DNA of 64,000 nucleotides from contig OZ316894.1 of NCBI GenBank assembly GCA_973895155.1, positions 25,916,001-25,980,000 on the forward strand. Reading direction: 5' to 3'. A program made the position numbers and the translations under genes. The notes beneath the pieces were generated by a model. It made no database searches. It was not told where the DNA came from and worked only from the letters and a program-made list of their open reading frames with translations. This stretch comes from Marsupella aquatica (taxonomy: Eukaryota > Marchantiophyta). Shown in pieces: positions 9,731-22,963 of this stretch; position 1 is the stretch's first letter; the number at the start of each line of letters is the position of its first letter.

Positions 9731-12635
9731 TATATAACTAATGGCAAACAGAAGCTAGAGTTGGGGTCTAAATTTCTAAAGTGATGTCTTTAGATGGTAA
9801 CTCTTAATAAAGACAAAACCAATAAAGATAAACTGAAGTGAAATGCATATCCAAAAACTGGGATGTGGACAAAGATGAAAGGGAACACGATAGACTTTTT
9901 GCAATATTTTTTTCAGTCTTATCTGTATTTACTTTCAAGTAAGGGGATAATCAGGCTAACATGGGATACATGTAAGAAAATCCTTACAATTAGTAGAACA
10001 ATATTTCTCATAATTTGTCTGATATGTATTTATTTTCAAGTAAGGGGTAATCAGGCTCTTATAGGATGCATGTACTAAAATCCTTACAATTACTAGAACA
10101 ATACTTCCCATTAGATTTGTAAATCCAATGCAATTAAATTAAGGACACTGAGAAATGCTTTTAGCCCGCTCAACAAACCGGAGAGTATGGGTAATTATTC
10201 AAAGAACAATCAAATGCAACTAAAAAAATCCCTACAATTAGTAGAATTGTACTTCTGATTAAAATTGCAATCTAATGAAATGAAATTAATTAAAAAACAC
10301 CAAGAAACCTAATTTGAAAACCCCATGGACCACAAAGTTGGTCCTTCAAACTCCCATGGCTCACACTCCCCAAAATTGGAATTTAATTGTTACAACTTTA
10401 TAGTAAAAAATCAAATCTATTTCAGTATTGGGGATATTGTAGAAGAGTGGGTAAGTTGCATTTCCATCAAAGTGACAGTACTGAAGGTAGGCATGCATGT
10501 ATGGCACCATGGTTCCTATATGGCATACATGCAATGATGCATGTATGGTGTCGCTTGCCACGTATGTCGATTTATCCGTGGGCATACGCTCATCCGTCGC
10601 GTCAGCCACCTCTTCGCCCCACGTGGGCAAGAATTTCTGCTTCCTTCTTATCTCTGGAGTCTGGAACTCTTTTGTTTGAACTCTATTGTACTTTGTTTAG
10701 GCACTTTTTAGCAAATTTGTTCTTGTTCCATTTTAAGAACGTCACCCAGAAATTAATGTTTTCCAGATTCTGATGGAAACTAGTCAATTGAACTCATCGA
10801 CCGCTACGAGAATCTCCGACAGATTTTTTTTTTAAAAATGTATTGTTTTTGTTTTCTGCAGTTCTTAATGAAAGATGATGTTGGGATGGATCATAACATT
10901 TGATCTTCGTCTTTGCATGAACATAACACTTATTGCATTTGATCTCAGTGTTTCCTTACTCCTCACACGTTTTTCACACCCAAAAAACAACCACTTATAC
11001 CAAAGAAAGGTAACCACGAATAAAAACAATGTTTCATAATGATCCTTACTCGTTATAAAACAATACATCTGATTATCTTGTTAAACATCATACTCCGTCA
11101 GTGAAACACTTATACAAAAAAGCTACATATATCTATGTTGAGCATTGTTCTCTACAGGAGAAACACTTACACAACGAAACCTATATGAGAGTAAACAATA
11201 TTGTTTCATATTGATCGATGTAAAAGCTATATGAGAAAGAAGTCTTACACAAAGTGTTGTCAACATGGAAGGTGGCCAAAGCAACAAGAGTTACAAAATT
11301 GCTATAAATATTGATGACTGATAAATATGGTCGCTTCAATGGTGTTCTTGGTCCAGCTGTAGGGGGAGCTTAGAAAGAGGGGCCGCTTATTAGGTTTAGT
11401 GCACCTACCCTACACCCCCTTCACCTCCACCATTTTCCTTTCCCCCATTCAAACACCCACCAATTTTCTCCCCTCCCCTCCCCTCCCCTCCCTCCGTCCC
11501 TCCTGCCCATTCATCCACCATGAAATTTAAAACCAATTTGTGGATCCCCCTTCTATCCCGTCCCCATTGCACAACACCTCCTCCCCTCCCTGATTACGGC
11601 CAGTTTGATATAGGATTGTCTACAAGACCAATTGAGCATTGAGCTTCTTTTCATCAAGCCATGTGCATCATTGGACTCCTAATTTTACAGAAACTCAGTC
11701 CAATCCTCATCCTAATCAAGACCAGTTCAATACAACTGATTGGTCACTGCCAAGGTGTTAGTCCTGCCAGTCTGCCACCGTAAGCTGAGTTTTGGATGTC
11801 TAAGTGAAGGACTCCTCTAACAGACTCAAGCTAAGCTGCAATGGAGCCACCATATCCCCCGTCAGCTCCTAGCTCCTACTACATAGATCTCAGAAAATGA
11901 CCCCAGCAACCACAGTTTGCTTCTCAACTTTAGCTCTATCAGGTCGCTGACTCCTAGTGTTTTGGACTTGGAGTCCTCGTAGAATTGAGCTCTTGAAACT
12001 TTGTAAAGCGCAACAGGGAACTTGAGTCTGATCTTACCATTGAACACAATTGCAGGTGGGTACCTAGTTACAATTTGCCAACCTAAACGGAAGGCCAAGC
12101 TTGGGATTAGCCACTTACCCTACTCCTAACCAGACGCAGTTTGCCAGTTAGCTGCAGCCCCGGACAAGTATGGATTTGTTACAAAGTTTTGCTAGAGTAG
12201 AAAATTATTGCTAGCAACCCACAGCAGCCACCAAATTCACTATGAATTTACAGAGTTTTGTGAGCACCCCTTTGTCAGCGAGATTGGTAGCCTCCGAGAA
12301 TGGAATTCTTGTGCATGTGTAAGGGATGGTTAGCAAGTTAGCCAAAAGAGAAGTCCAAAAATTTGGGCTTTCTGAAAAACTGACCAAAAAATGGATCTCT
12401 TCAGGACTAATTTGCTAGCAAAATGATGTTTATTTACAGTTTTGTATAGCTTGAGGAAACGGTATCTGTTGTGAGGAAGCCAAGAAAGCATTGAATATAA
12501 TTGCGAGGGAAGTATTTGAAAAGAAATAATTCAATTTGTTTGCATGATATCCGAAAAGTTAGTAGCAAATCTCTGCTTACTATATGAAACCACATGAATA
12601 AAGAAAATGGCTGCTGGGTACCAGCGTTTTCATTT
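9731..12635. other. Gene-less AT-rich interval
   Basis: Holds a tandem duplication (9920-10119), a short CpG-rich patch near 10545-10640, and a C-rich, G-poor stretch with CCCCT repeats at about 11400-11600. No coding region is supported. Confidence 0.45.
9920..10119 (+). repeat. Two-copy tandem duplication, about 100 bp unit
   Basis: Units starting near 9920 and 10020 share TTTCAAGTAAGGGG, AATCAGGCT, AAAATCCTTACAATTA and TAGAACAATA, with scattered differences. A third fragment (CCTACAATTAGTAGAA) recurs near 10230. Confidence 0.8.
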
Positions 12636-12639
12636 TACA

Positions 12640-12705
12640 TTTTCTTTTACCAAATTCCGCTTCCATAAAGTCTTTATCACATTTGGCCAAAATTCACAAA
12701 AATTT
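12640..12705 (-). repeat. About 75-bp dispersed repeat (GCCAAAA family), copy 2
   Basis: Read on the minus strand it gives AATTTTGGCCAAATGTG, AAGACTTTATGGAAGCGG and AATTTGGTAAAA, in the same order as the copy at 45763. Confidence 0.4.
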
Positions 12706-13612
12706 GTGTCGTAAAGTCGTCATCCTTCGGGAAAAATTCACCACATTTTGGTCTCCGATTAGGCAGGTTCCCACCTAGCCACAAACCCCAGTGGACAGAA
12801 TCGGCCGGTGGGAAAAATTAGGCTGGTAAATTTAGATTAAAAAAATGTTCTGAGCACTTTCTCATTCACACACTGGACATTCACCAGCTTAGCGAAAACG
12901 ATAAAAGAGTAAAAATCATCCTGATAGGTACTTGCCCCAGCGGTAATACCTAGCCCGGGAAGAGACATGTGGGAGGGCCCAGCGTCCGTCCCTTCCCGAC
13001 CCGGGGTGTCTCGGTCAACCTACATCTTAATGGGCACCGAAAGCACAACACGACAGAATCTGATTGCGATATCGGAGTCACGTAATCACCGTATCCATTC
13101 ATTTAATCTCCGGTCCTGTAGTCCGGTCCATCCATTACTAATTTTTGTTTTGCCCGCCACTCCAGTATCCATCGGATTCACGGTACCGTACGGGAGACCT
13201 AGCGTATGACATCCGTACGTACGTAAGGTGCGCACACGAGGAAGTCTCCGGCAAAAAGAGGCTTTCCGATTCCTTTGCACACCGCCGGGGATCAATCCGT
13301 ACTGTACACGACGCCGGGGACGCTAAACCTCCAACGATTCCGACTAGTTTTTCTTGTCCGGGTTATACAGATACGGCACCCTCTGCGGCGAGGCACGTGC
13401 TTGGGGAATTTGACCCTCCGTGATGATAGCTGCGCCCAGAGTACAGTAGCTCGCTTGGAAGGTTGTAACTTCTGTGAGACTGTGACCCACACATCCTGAA
13501 TTTTCTTCGGCGGTTGGGGTTTACTCCGTCCTATACTCCTATGAGTAAAGCGTTCCGTTCAAGACACACAAAACAAGAAGAAAAGGAAAATTTTCTCAGT
13601 TTTTGGGTGTGC
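12706..13612. other. Gene-less interval with CpG-rich islet
   Basis: From about 12950 to 13440 the sequence is CpG-rich with many CGTACG-like motifs, in contrast to its AT-rich surroundings. Overlapping frames of 66-92 codons on both strands show no recognisable domain. It may be a promoter, an unrecognised transcript or a young insertion. Confidence 0.4.
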
Positions 13613-13824
13613 GGGTGAGATATGCCCGAAAATGATGCTTATATGGACCAAGCTAATGACCAGGTAATCCCCATGTGTTTTTTATTCCCCTTAACACCTT
13701 CACCCTTTGACACCGCATGGGTGAGATAAGACCCTAAAATGATGCTTTTATGGACCAAGCTCGTGAACCATGTAGTACCCACATTTATTTTTATTCCCCT
13801 TACGACCTTCCCTCATTGACACCC
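13613..13824 (+). repeat. Two-copy tandem duplication, 106 bp spacing
   Basis: Units starting at 13613 and 13719 share GGGTGAGATA, AAAATGATGCTT, ATGGACCAAGCT and TTATTCCCCTTA, and both end near TTGACACC. They have diverged by point changes and small indels. Confidence 0.8.
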
Positions 13825-16800
13825 TTCCGGTTTTCAAAAAGTCATTCAACATCTAGTCAGAAGTGGTTAACTCTTGCGTAAATAACTTGTTGAGTTTAAA
13901 GAAATCAGTCAGTGTCCTAAATTTTGAAATAATCTCCCAACTAAGAAGCCTTGCCTTGGAAATTTGACGACCCAGAACCTGATAGATGGCTTTATTGGAG
14001 TTAGACTTGCTTGTCTACCTATTTTGAGTTCGTTTTGTCAGCCCACTTCTACCAAAGGTATTCTTAGTTTAGCCAGCCTCAAAGGCACTACTTGAAGACA
14101 CATATCCTACCATAAGTCTACATAAATGGCAAAGCATACCCAAATCCAACAAGAGAGTTAAGCCGGGACGAGTACTACTGTAGGTCGCATCAACATTTTC
14201 TCATAGTAATGTAACAAATAATTCTTCTTTAAGCCTCTGGGTTCCAGCTTGTCTTTTGGTGCAACAAAGGGTTTCATCTGAGGTTTCATTGATATTAATC
14301 TTACAATACGCTTCCATGTCTTACTGTACTTCGTGGATAAGTTAAACAAGTATCTCCCAGAACCGGGCTAACTTCTGAGAGCCCTTTGTTGTAGATGGGC
14401 GGGTGTAACTTCCACACTATAATTGTAGATCAAAGAGTATCCTTCATGACCTACTCTGAAATGACCTACTCTGAAGAGTGAAGCCATAGACCCTAATATT
14501 TTTGGTAACAATAAATTTTTAATTTTTGACTATGTTGATGAGTAGGGAAGGGCATGGGAGTCTGGGTATGCAAACCCCTTCCCTGGACATGTGCACGGGG
14601 TACGCAGGCTAGTTTTAAGGTACACGACAAACCCCAAAGTCAGGAGACGAGAGATGTTAGAGAATTCTTTACCTTTAATGCCATGGCTAGGCTTGATTTG
14701 TTACATATTTTTTTATTTTTAATGGATTGGCTTGGTTTGGCTTGGCTTGTCCTCTACTTTGCTTGCTTGTGTGCATGTTGTGACTATATTTGCCTCTGTT
14801 TCTACGTCGATGCGGAGGGAGGAAAGCAAAAACGGAACCTCTTATCATCAACCTAGCAAAAAAATCCCATGTTTTGTCCTTTTTCCACTCGAGAACTTTG
14901 AGTGACGGAGAGATCACTTCGTTCTTATCTTTATCATTGTCTGCTGCCTTGGAGAGGTCATGAAGGCCTCTACTAATTATGTAGGGTGCCTAATATCCTT
15001 CATAGCTAAGAGAACTGGGGGCACGTTATCCAAGTCTGTATTAAAGGACCACCCACCACTACCTATGCTGTAGCTAGGCAAGCTTACGATAGTGAAACCA
15101 AACTGGCGAGATATGTGCACATGGCCCAGATTCCTTTCTCCAAATCAGAAGTTTAAACATGACTTGGACATTCTGAGGTTGAGTATGAAATTGAAGCTAC
15201 GGCAGGTTTAAGCGAAAATTGGTTACATAAAAACATTTCGTTACAATCATTAGGTTTGAGCAGAAAATGGTTGCATTAAAACATTTGGCTCCCGGCCTCC
15301 TCAAAACTTGATGTTCCAAAAACAGTGGGCTGGAAAAATGTGCGGGCAGTTTGGGGAAATGGGGATGACATCAAATGCCACACATGACAGCCTGAAATTT
15401 TGAGACGACTGAGGCAAAATATATAGGAAAACGGTGCTTCCTGTTGAAATATGCTGCAAGCACAAGTCATGTCATAGTGTCAACTATTCACGTGAAGAAG
15501 TAGACTAGGAAAACCTTTGGCTGAGAAAAATTAAAATGGTCTCCCACCAAAATCTGGAACCAAGTTAAAATAACTATTTGCTATCACTGAATTACAACTA
15601 CCAAAGGTGAATCATATTGGAAGCTAAACTAGGTCACTTTCCTCGTCACCTTCTTGTCTGTGTCTGGGTGAACCTTGTCATTGAAGCACACAGGTGAAGC
15701 GTATTTGCTAATCCCATGGACCCTAAGCCTTGATTGTTTTAAAATTGATTTTGCAACCCAAACAATAACGCGCATAATTAAATGTCACCACCTTCAGGTA
15801 GATTTAAAGCAACACCAACTAAAGCCAGAAAGAGCTAATGAGCTGGAAGATTTTTTCTTCAAATTTTTATTTTTAAATTGCAAAATGGTTTTCTAGCCAA
15901 CCACCAAAAACTCGGAAGAAAAGGACAAGGCTCACCTCCAGGCAGAGTTGCATTTCAAGTGAGTGAATTAGACTTCATTTCATACTTTTTTTAAATAAAA
16001 AAATTAAAGGAGAAATCTGTGAAACTCCACAGAAAGAGAAGAGTCAGTCACAATAGTTGAATCCCCAAGACCTATCAGTCTCTACTCAAGTGGACTACCA
16101 CAAAGTCATGCCTCTCTGGGTAACTTCATTTCGTACTTACCCTACACTATTGTTAATAGAATTTATACCAATTTCCACCTGATAGTAGGCATATCTCACA
16201 AGTAATATGTGATGACATTATACATTAATCCCATCCACAATGTTCTAACAACAGTCACATTTTGGTGCAATTTTGTGCAATTGATCAGTGGTGTAGGGGT
16301 GTATTGCATGGTTTACAGGTTTGCATAAGACCATTAGTTAATTCACCTATTTGCTAGAACTTTGCTATTCTTTTCCAACAAGGTTTGCAATACTACTTCT
16401 CTTCATGGGTTGTTCTGGGCCCAAAATCTTCACCTGGTTGGGTGAGGTTTGGCTTTTGGCCTTGGCTTCCTTAACTACATTATTTTGCTATTCGAGCCCT
16501 CTTCAGATTCCACCTCCTTTGCCTTTTGCTTTCCTTTTGCTAAACATTTCAAGTTGTCCATGTGCTGATGTTGCATGTTGGGGCAACAACAGCCACCACC
16601 TTTGTGGTGTCAGACTTACAACTCCTAAGTACCGTTCATGGTTGCCCTCAGCTTTGGAATCAACACTATACTCCCCAATCACTCATAACTCCAATTCTAT
16701 TTAAGGTCACCCCCAACTTTTTGTTTTGCTTGCAAGCCAAGGGTTTTGCCATGCATGTGTAGATGTTGGATCAAATATCAAGTGTTGTGCACCAACTCCT

Positions 16801-16858
16801 TCACAAGGGAACCAATTGCCCTTATGTACAGCCATAGTCTCTAGCTTTGCATTGGATA
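13825..16858. other. Gene-less AT-rich interval
   Basis: No coding region recognised. A roughly 50-bp near-duplicate (GGTTTAAGCGAAAATTGGTT versus GGTTTGAGCAGAAAATGG) sits at about 15204 and 15253. The stretch 16350-16800 is CpG-poor and C/T-rich on the plus strand and looks like decayed repeat DNA; its 117-codon frame has no known domain. Confidence 0.4.
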
Positions 16859-17253
16859 TGTCAGTCATTTACTCTAACTTGGGTCTGGAGTTATAGACTA
16901 TGTAATTGCAATTAAGCTAACCATTGTCTTGAAATACTTGATTAAGGTTAGATGTGTCACTACTGTACTCACTAGCAGAAATTAGTTAGCTAGTGAGTGG
17001 AACTTATACTTATTGTTACAAACTAAACCATCACACAGATAGGGAAAGCTTAGTGTGACTGTGGAGACTTTGGTGTGACTCACATACTTAGGCTCAGTAA
17101 AGCTCCCTTGTATATTTTGGTGACATAGCCATGGGCGAGGTGAACCACATATCTCTTAGTTGTGTTAACTACAGTACTTGTGTGTTACTTTGTTGGATGT
17201 AAGTTGCACGTACATATGCATGCTAACTTTGAGTAGCAGTTGTCTGCTTAACA
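16859..17253 (+). mobile_element. Solo LTR, Ty1/copia-like, family A
   Basis: Starts TGTCAGTCATTTACTC and ends GCTTAACA. It shares the body with the copies at 6084 and 55681, including GTGAGTGGAACTTA and GAGGTGAACCACATATCTC. No clear target duplication remains. Confidence 0.55.
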
Positions 17254-17738
17254 AGATGTACTAGGGCTGAGAGATAACATGGGACTCTATCTCAAGCTAT
17301 GGGTGGTGGAACTCTCACCTGAGATCTAGATGCCAAACGGACCAGGCATTTTTCAAGCTCGGCACCCTTTGAGCAACTTAAGCTAACCAACCTCCCACTG
17401 GCTTTTACCTGGTTGCCACACTTGTTGTTTGTGGCTGGTTAGGAGTTATGTTGGTCAACTTATGATGGATCTTACCGTGATGGCTTGCTCTTGATGGGGA
17501 GGTGATGGTATTTCCCTCATATATTCTTTTGAGGGCCTGCCAATCCGGGCCCCTGGCTGGACCAACTTCCTGCTGTTGCAGATCCATTGCAATACATCTT
17601 AATCCAAGAAGGCACCTGAAATTAAGGTGGTCATGAGTGGTGCTGGCAACACAATCATGTGCTCCCGGTTGGCCTGAATACAATTATGTGTAGCATTGCT
17701 ATGAGAGTCACGAGTCAAAAGTTATGGCTCCAACTATT
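17254..17738. other. Intergenic stretch, nothing recognised
   Basis: Short stretch between the solo LTR and the next inverted-repeat element. A 92-codon minus-strand frame (17405-17683) has no recognisable domain. Confidence 0.4.
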
Positions 17739-17982
17739 GGGGGTCGCACTATATATATGGAGGCCTCCCCTTCACCTGCAATGTTTTTAGGCATTGGACC
17801 CCCTAAAATTTAAGATATTTGTTTATTTTTTAACCCCTATAAAGTTGGAATATTCTTGAAATATCTTGGAATCTGATTAAAAAGACTCTTTTGAGAAAAT
17901 TCTTAAGTTTTTACCTAGAACTAATCAAATGACCCTATCTTTGTCGCACATGATGTGCCATTTTTGTGGAAGTGAAACCCCC
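17739..17982 (+). mobile_element. Small inverted-repeat element, family 1
   Basis: The 244-bp copy begins GGGGGTCGCACTATAT and ends AAGTGAAACCCCC. The reverse complement of the end, GGGGGTTTCACTT, mirrors the start, giving imperfect terminal inverted repeats of about 12 bases. The body shares AATATTCTTGAAATATCTTG, ATGACCCTATC and GTGCCATTTTTGTGGAAGTG with the other copies. It contains no open frame of note, and the target duplication is not evident. Confidence 0.65.
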
Positions 17983-18373
17983 AAGTCCCAACTGAGTATT
18001 AATGGACTAGGGTCCAAAAACAGCAGACCAAATCTTGCCAGGGCTCGACATGTCAGGGGTGGCAGGTCCCCAAAGTATATATGTGAGAGTTGTATATGTT
18101 CTAAACTCTCACAAGTCATTTAACAATTGAGATCCGTCCCTACTCTAGCCCCCCAAGCCGAGGGACGGAGAGTAGAGCTTGGAGTAGAGGAAGAGCCCTG
18201 ATGCATACAATTGGAGCATGGAAGCTCCTGGCTGGCTTGCTTCCAACTTGTGGTGCACCCCGGGGTGGGTGGTCTCCGCATGTCATTTTGTGCACCGCCT
18301 ATCAACACTGCCCGTGGGCTATGGACCATAAGTTGAGATCCACAAGTGATGTCAATGAGCTAATGGGTGCACA

Positions 18374-18669
18374 TGTTGGGGTTAATCATTATCCCAAGAC
18401 ACCATGCACATGTGAACACCATACAAAGTAGTCAACACAACGAGTATGTGGTTCACCTCACGACCGAGGCTACGTCCATGGGAAAGCAAGAGACCTTTAC
18501 TTCTCTCTTGCTCCACTCCAACAATGAATTGAAGATCCACCAGGGGCTCACTGGCATCAGCCCTGGTTATATACAACATGTATCACTGCTAACCTAAGCT
18601 AAGTCCTAACCTGAGTTAGCCTAACTACGGTTAGCCCTAGAGTCACAAGACTAAGAGCAATACTCAACA
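18374..18669 (-). mobile_element. Solo LTR with perfect 5-bp target duplication, family B
   Basis: The 296-bp element is bounded on the plus strand by TGTTGGGG and ACTCAACA and flanked on both sides by GCACA (18369-18373 and 18670-18674). Read on the minus strand it has a TATA-like box (TTGTATATAACC) and then GACGTAGCC...GAGGTGAACCACATACTC, the usual order of U3, R and U5 in plant copia LTRs. Without a second LTR or an internal region, a solo LTR formed by recombination is the simplest reading. Confidence 0.8.
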
Positions 18670-19790
18670 GCACAAAGTGAGTGACGAGGGTTACCACACG
18701 AGGAAGTTAATATTTGGACCCCATGTTGGGTTGAGACACGACACCATACCAACTTTGGACCCTTGCAAGTTGCTGCACAACCCAAAGTTTTCATCAGGTC
18801 TGTTGGACTTGCCCTTGAATGTACATGTTGACATCAGAATGCTGGTTGCAACAATGTCTCATGATCTCCAAACAGAGTTTGAGACCAAAATATGGACACC
18901 TGAGTGACTGGGCTTAATGGTTAGGCAAAACCTATGACCAAAATTCACGCACAGTCTGTGCCTTGAGTTTGCACATGGTATTGACTTCATACATAGATAC
19001 ATATGAGACTGTGCCTGGAATGAAGAAGTCATTGCCTCAAAGGAACAAGCAAGGTGCTTTGGTGCGCGGTCCCATATGTAAGACAGTATGGATAGGTTGT
19101 TAAACTCAGCAGAGCATGGGTTCTAGGATGGGTTTCTTGCTCTTTCTCTAACCCATGCTATGACTTATTTATTCAATTGGTTTTTGAAAAATGATTTGTT
19201 TGCAGGCAAAATTGATTTTAAATGGTGGAATTGTGATTCAGTTATTTGGTGAGGAAAAGTTTATTTTAAGGACATTGATCAATTAGAATTGAAGTCCAAA
19301 TGGACCGTACCTCCATCAATGTTTTGCCAAAATGCTTGGATAGACTTTTGCTACCAGGATGGACTGCAGAAATACCCTCTTTGTACTATACATATTACAC
19401 CGATGAGTGAGAGGTGATAAGAAAACACTACATGTCTCTCTCAATTCTCAGTGAAATTTGAATGGAATTAGGTTTATTACAAAGATATTTCCAAGCCCTT
19501 TCTAAGGAGCCCAACAAACCAGTTTCCATTGGATATCGAGTGAGATACCTAACTTTGAAAATCTTTAGCTGCTAATAAACTTCTGGAAGGGCAAAGTGTG
19601 TCATCATGAGTTGATACATTAATCTTTAAATACCCTCAACTCTCTCAATTTTTCATAAAAACTAGACCGTCCATCGATGTTTGATGGGTCAGGGCTCGGG
19701 CTTGGTGCTGTATCATTGTTTGATGTCCAATCAATCTCCTTATCATATTAAATTTCATTTGTCAGAGGATAATATAATTTGGGGTTCTCC
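18670..19790. other. Gene-less AT-rich interval
   Basis: No coding region, RNA gene or bounded repeat recognised. Short frames only. Confidence 0.4.
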
Positions 19791-21350
19791 AATGCAAAAC
19801 AGCTGTTGGTTGGGATTCTTGTTAGGGTATTCCCAACTGATACCACGGTCCGTGGGAATCAATGGTGGACCTCGCCACCCAGCGCCCTCACCAATCTCGG
19901 CACTTGCTTCTAAGTGCCCTTGGTGCCCGAACGCCTCCACGGAATACCTCGAGCAAGCATCCAAGTGACTCTAGCACCACCTGCGGCCACTCCCATACGA
20001 AGTTGCACTTGCTCACCTGCACGACCGCTACTCAACGATCCTCACTGTCTGCAGTAACAACCAAGCACCTTGGTAAGTAGCCCCTCCGGATCTAGAACTC
20101 GCCTAGTCTAGCATCCTAACTCAAGCTCAACAGACGTTGGTAAATAGGTCAGCGATAGGTCCTCCCGATGCCAAAAGCTGGAACCAGAACCCACGCCCAC
20201 TGTCCGTCCAGGACAGCTCCTTCCTTGGGCGCGGCCCGGGTTCCCCCTCGTACCTATCCATCACCAACTGACCACCCTAACCTCAGGACATGCTCATGGC
20301 CCAAATAGCGTAGCTTGTCCTAAAGCTTGTCCCAAGCTTGTCCCAACACACCGGGACCAGAACGGCCCCGACCCTAGCAACCGCTCCCGGTTCGCCCCAC
20401 TGATGGTCTAGGGACCGAGCACCCTTGGGACTCAGCCTCCACACCTACTTGGCCTTGCCTCCCCAACGCAAGCTCCCTTGGGAGGTTGAACACGGCTTGG
20501 CTGCTGTTCGGCAAGATTTGGCAAGCGGGCGAGCTAACACCCGCAAACCTCGAGAACCCATGGCACCCCCGGACCCATCTGAGCTCAGGAGGGCGTAGCC
20601 CTCCTCAAGAGCTTTCCAACGAACCCAGGAAGCCCTCCAACGAACTTCCTATTGGGAAGATATTGCCATTTCCGTTTGGCGGTTTCCCTTAGTGTCGCGA
20701 CCGCCGCGGCTCACGACTTCGGCTCGCCCTTAGCCCCCAGGGAGACACAACTCCCCTCATATATGCTTCTGGGGACCTGCCACCCCTGGACCGGCTTTGG
20801 TCCCTAAACATTTGGCCCCCAACCCGGATCCCATCGCGCATAATGGGCGCGTCACCAACTGGCAACGCCCATAACTTTCTTGATAGACATCCTCAAGTGG
20901 AGTGCCTTAGCCCGTTGCGACTGGGCCGACCCAGTGCTCATGCCTAGGCCCTCAGGTTTGATCACCGCTCAGGGCCCCCGACCGGCCCAACCAGGATCGG
21001 GCCACAACTTGCGCCCCAAGCGTCCGTTGCCAATGGCGTCAACTCCATTGGCCTTGGGCCCAAGAAGAGCTCACTCCCAAGCCCTCAGAACTCAAAGTCC
21101 ATCCGATGGTCCGGACGGCCATCCTTGAGCCCGACCCATTTCCCCTTGACCCGACCAGCTGTAGGCTAGTCCAAGTCCTTAGTTTGTGTCCCCAACTTGG
21201 CCCCTTGCCTCGCCAGTGCCACGTCTCATTGCCCACTAGTCTCCCCATGCTAAGTCCTCCCCAGATGGCCTATCCAGGCCTGGACCATAAGGGAGCTCGG
21301 CGTCGGAGTCAGCGACGCCAGAGCTAAGTGTTAAGGTAGTCGAGTTCCGC
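19791..21350. other. GC-rich block of unknown nature
   Basis: About 1.5 kb of GC- and CpG-rich sequence within AT-rich DNA. Open frames of 60-100 codons occur in several phases because stops are rare in this composition, and none shows a recognisable domain. It contains repeated words such as AGCTTGTCCCAA. It could be the LTR or leader of a large retrotransposon, or a non-coding transcript. Confidence 0.35.
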
Positions 21351-22728
21351 GACTGAATCTCACATTTAATCATCATGCTTGTGGAGACAAGACATGCCAT
21401 GCATAGCCAAATGAATTGGTGTGTGAGATGGATAAACTTGCTCGTGCAATTTTCTAATCCTCCCTAGAAACAGATATTTACAAACAATAGGAATTAGTAA
21501 ACACTAACAGGAAATGATTACTGGTAACAGAAAAATGGGTGATTGAGTTTTTGAATTTTTTTGATTTTTTGATTTTTTGAAAAGAAAAGATTTTTGTGTG
21601 TGTGTTAGTTGTCATTTTTTTGCTAACGCCTGGACCTGGTAATAGTAGCGCCCGAAGCTAGCAAATAAGGTTTTTGTTTTTAAGAATTTTGGAAAATGAG
21701 ACTTTTCATGAGACATTTTTAGATTGACTTTTTTCCTGGTAACAGTAACATTTTGTTGGTAACATGAAAACAATTGCTGGTAATAGGAAACCTGTTTGCT
21801 ATTTCCTGTCATAGTTGCAATACCCACTAGAAAGTAGGTTGCTGCGGAATTGCAGTCCCTACCAACACCAGACTCCTTGGGACAAAGCATGATCGGTGGG
21901 TCAGATTTTGGAATCATATCACAAGCAGGATCACAAGAAAATTAGATGTACAACTTATTCTGGTGTCGGAAATCCAAATTTAAACTCGCTACAAGACACA
22001 GCACGCCACTAGGAATGACCCTGTGGCCCCCAGCTTCAGGCCCCCAGGGAGCATAAGTTTTAGGGATAGGTTCCATGAAGGAAGGGTTGTACTGCTTGAG
22101 GAGTAGGGCCACATGCTGGGTCCACCTGTGAAAATTTGGGGGCAAGTGCATAAACTCCCTGAGGAGTGCTCCGCACCTCACTCCCAGTACATATGCTCAC
22201 AATGGAACTGGCCCAGCCATGCAAACCACGTTATTACAAATTCCCACAAATTTACCCACAACAAGGCAAACCAAAAACCCAAAAGCTTTGAAGAGAAAGC
22301 CTGGAAGGCTGTCAACCAGTACACAGGAGTTGATATCTCGCAGCAAGATGCTTGCAGATAAGATGATTTTCTCAGCTGTATCGGTGATGTCTTGGTGAGA
22401 AATTTGATTGTGGCAGTGGTCATCTTCGCATTATTTAACGCATTCATTCATTGATCAAATTCAAGATGGTCTGACCGTGTATGTAAATATGTGCGACTCT
22501 GTGCTAAGAAGAAAGTTTCTTGTGGGTGCGATTCCTCATTACTCTTGTGCGGTGGGTGTGATTCTGGTCATTTGGTCCCGGCCTCTCAAGTCAATTTTGT
22601 TTTATGAGCTTGAGAAATTATTTGCGTTGCTGTATTCAAATTCGTATTGTGATGGGCACTCAATGTTGTCAACTAGTTTTGTTTCTGATGCCAGCTTCAT
22701 ATGACATGTGTTGCCGCATTCAATTCTC
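21351..22728. other. Gene-less AT-rich interval
   Basis: Includes a T-rich low-complexity run (TTTTTTGATTTTTTGATTTT) near 21560 and repeats of GGTAACAG. Frames on both strands at 21940-22450 show no known domain. Confidence 0.4.
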
Positions 22729-22963
22729 GGGGGTCTCACTATATGGGGACCTCCCCATCACTTGCAACGGTTTTAGGCCTCAGACCCTATTAAGTTCCAA
22801 AAATTGGATTAAAAAGACCCTAATGTTCTTATAAGTCTCAAAATTGAATTTAAAAGACCATATTGTTCTTCTGTAGAAATTCTTGATTTTTCCCTTAGAA
22901 TCAATAAAATGACCCTATCCTTCATGGCACGTGATATGTCATTTTTGTGGAAGTGAAACCCCC
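22729..22963 (+). mobile_element. Small inverted-repeat element, family 1
   Basis: The 235-bp copy begins GGGGGTCTCACTATAT and ends GGAAGTGAAACCCCC. Its termini extend outward as CTC on the left and GAG on the right, so the inverted repeat may be three bases longer here. The body contains CTAATGTTCTTATAAGTCTC and CAATAAAATGACCCTATCC. Confidence 0.7.
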
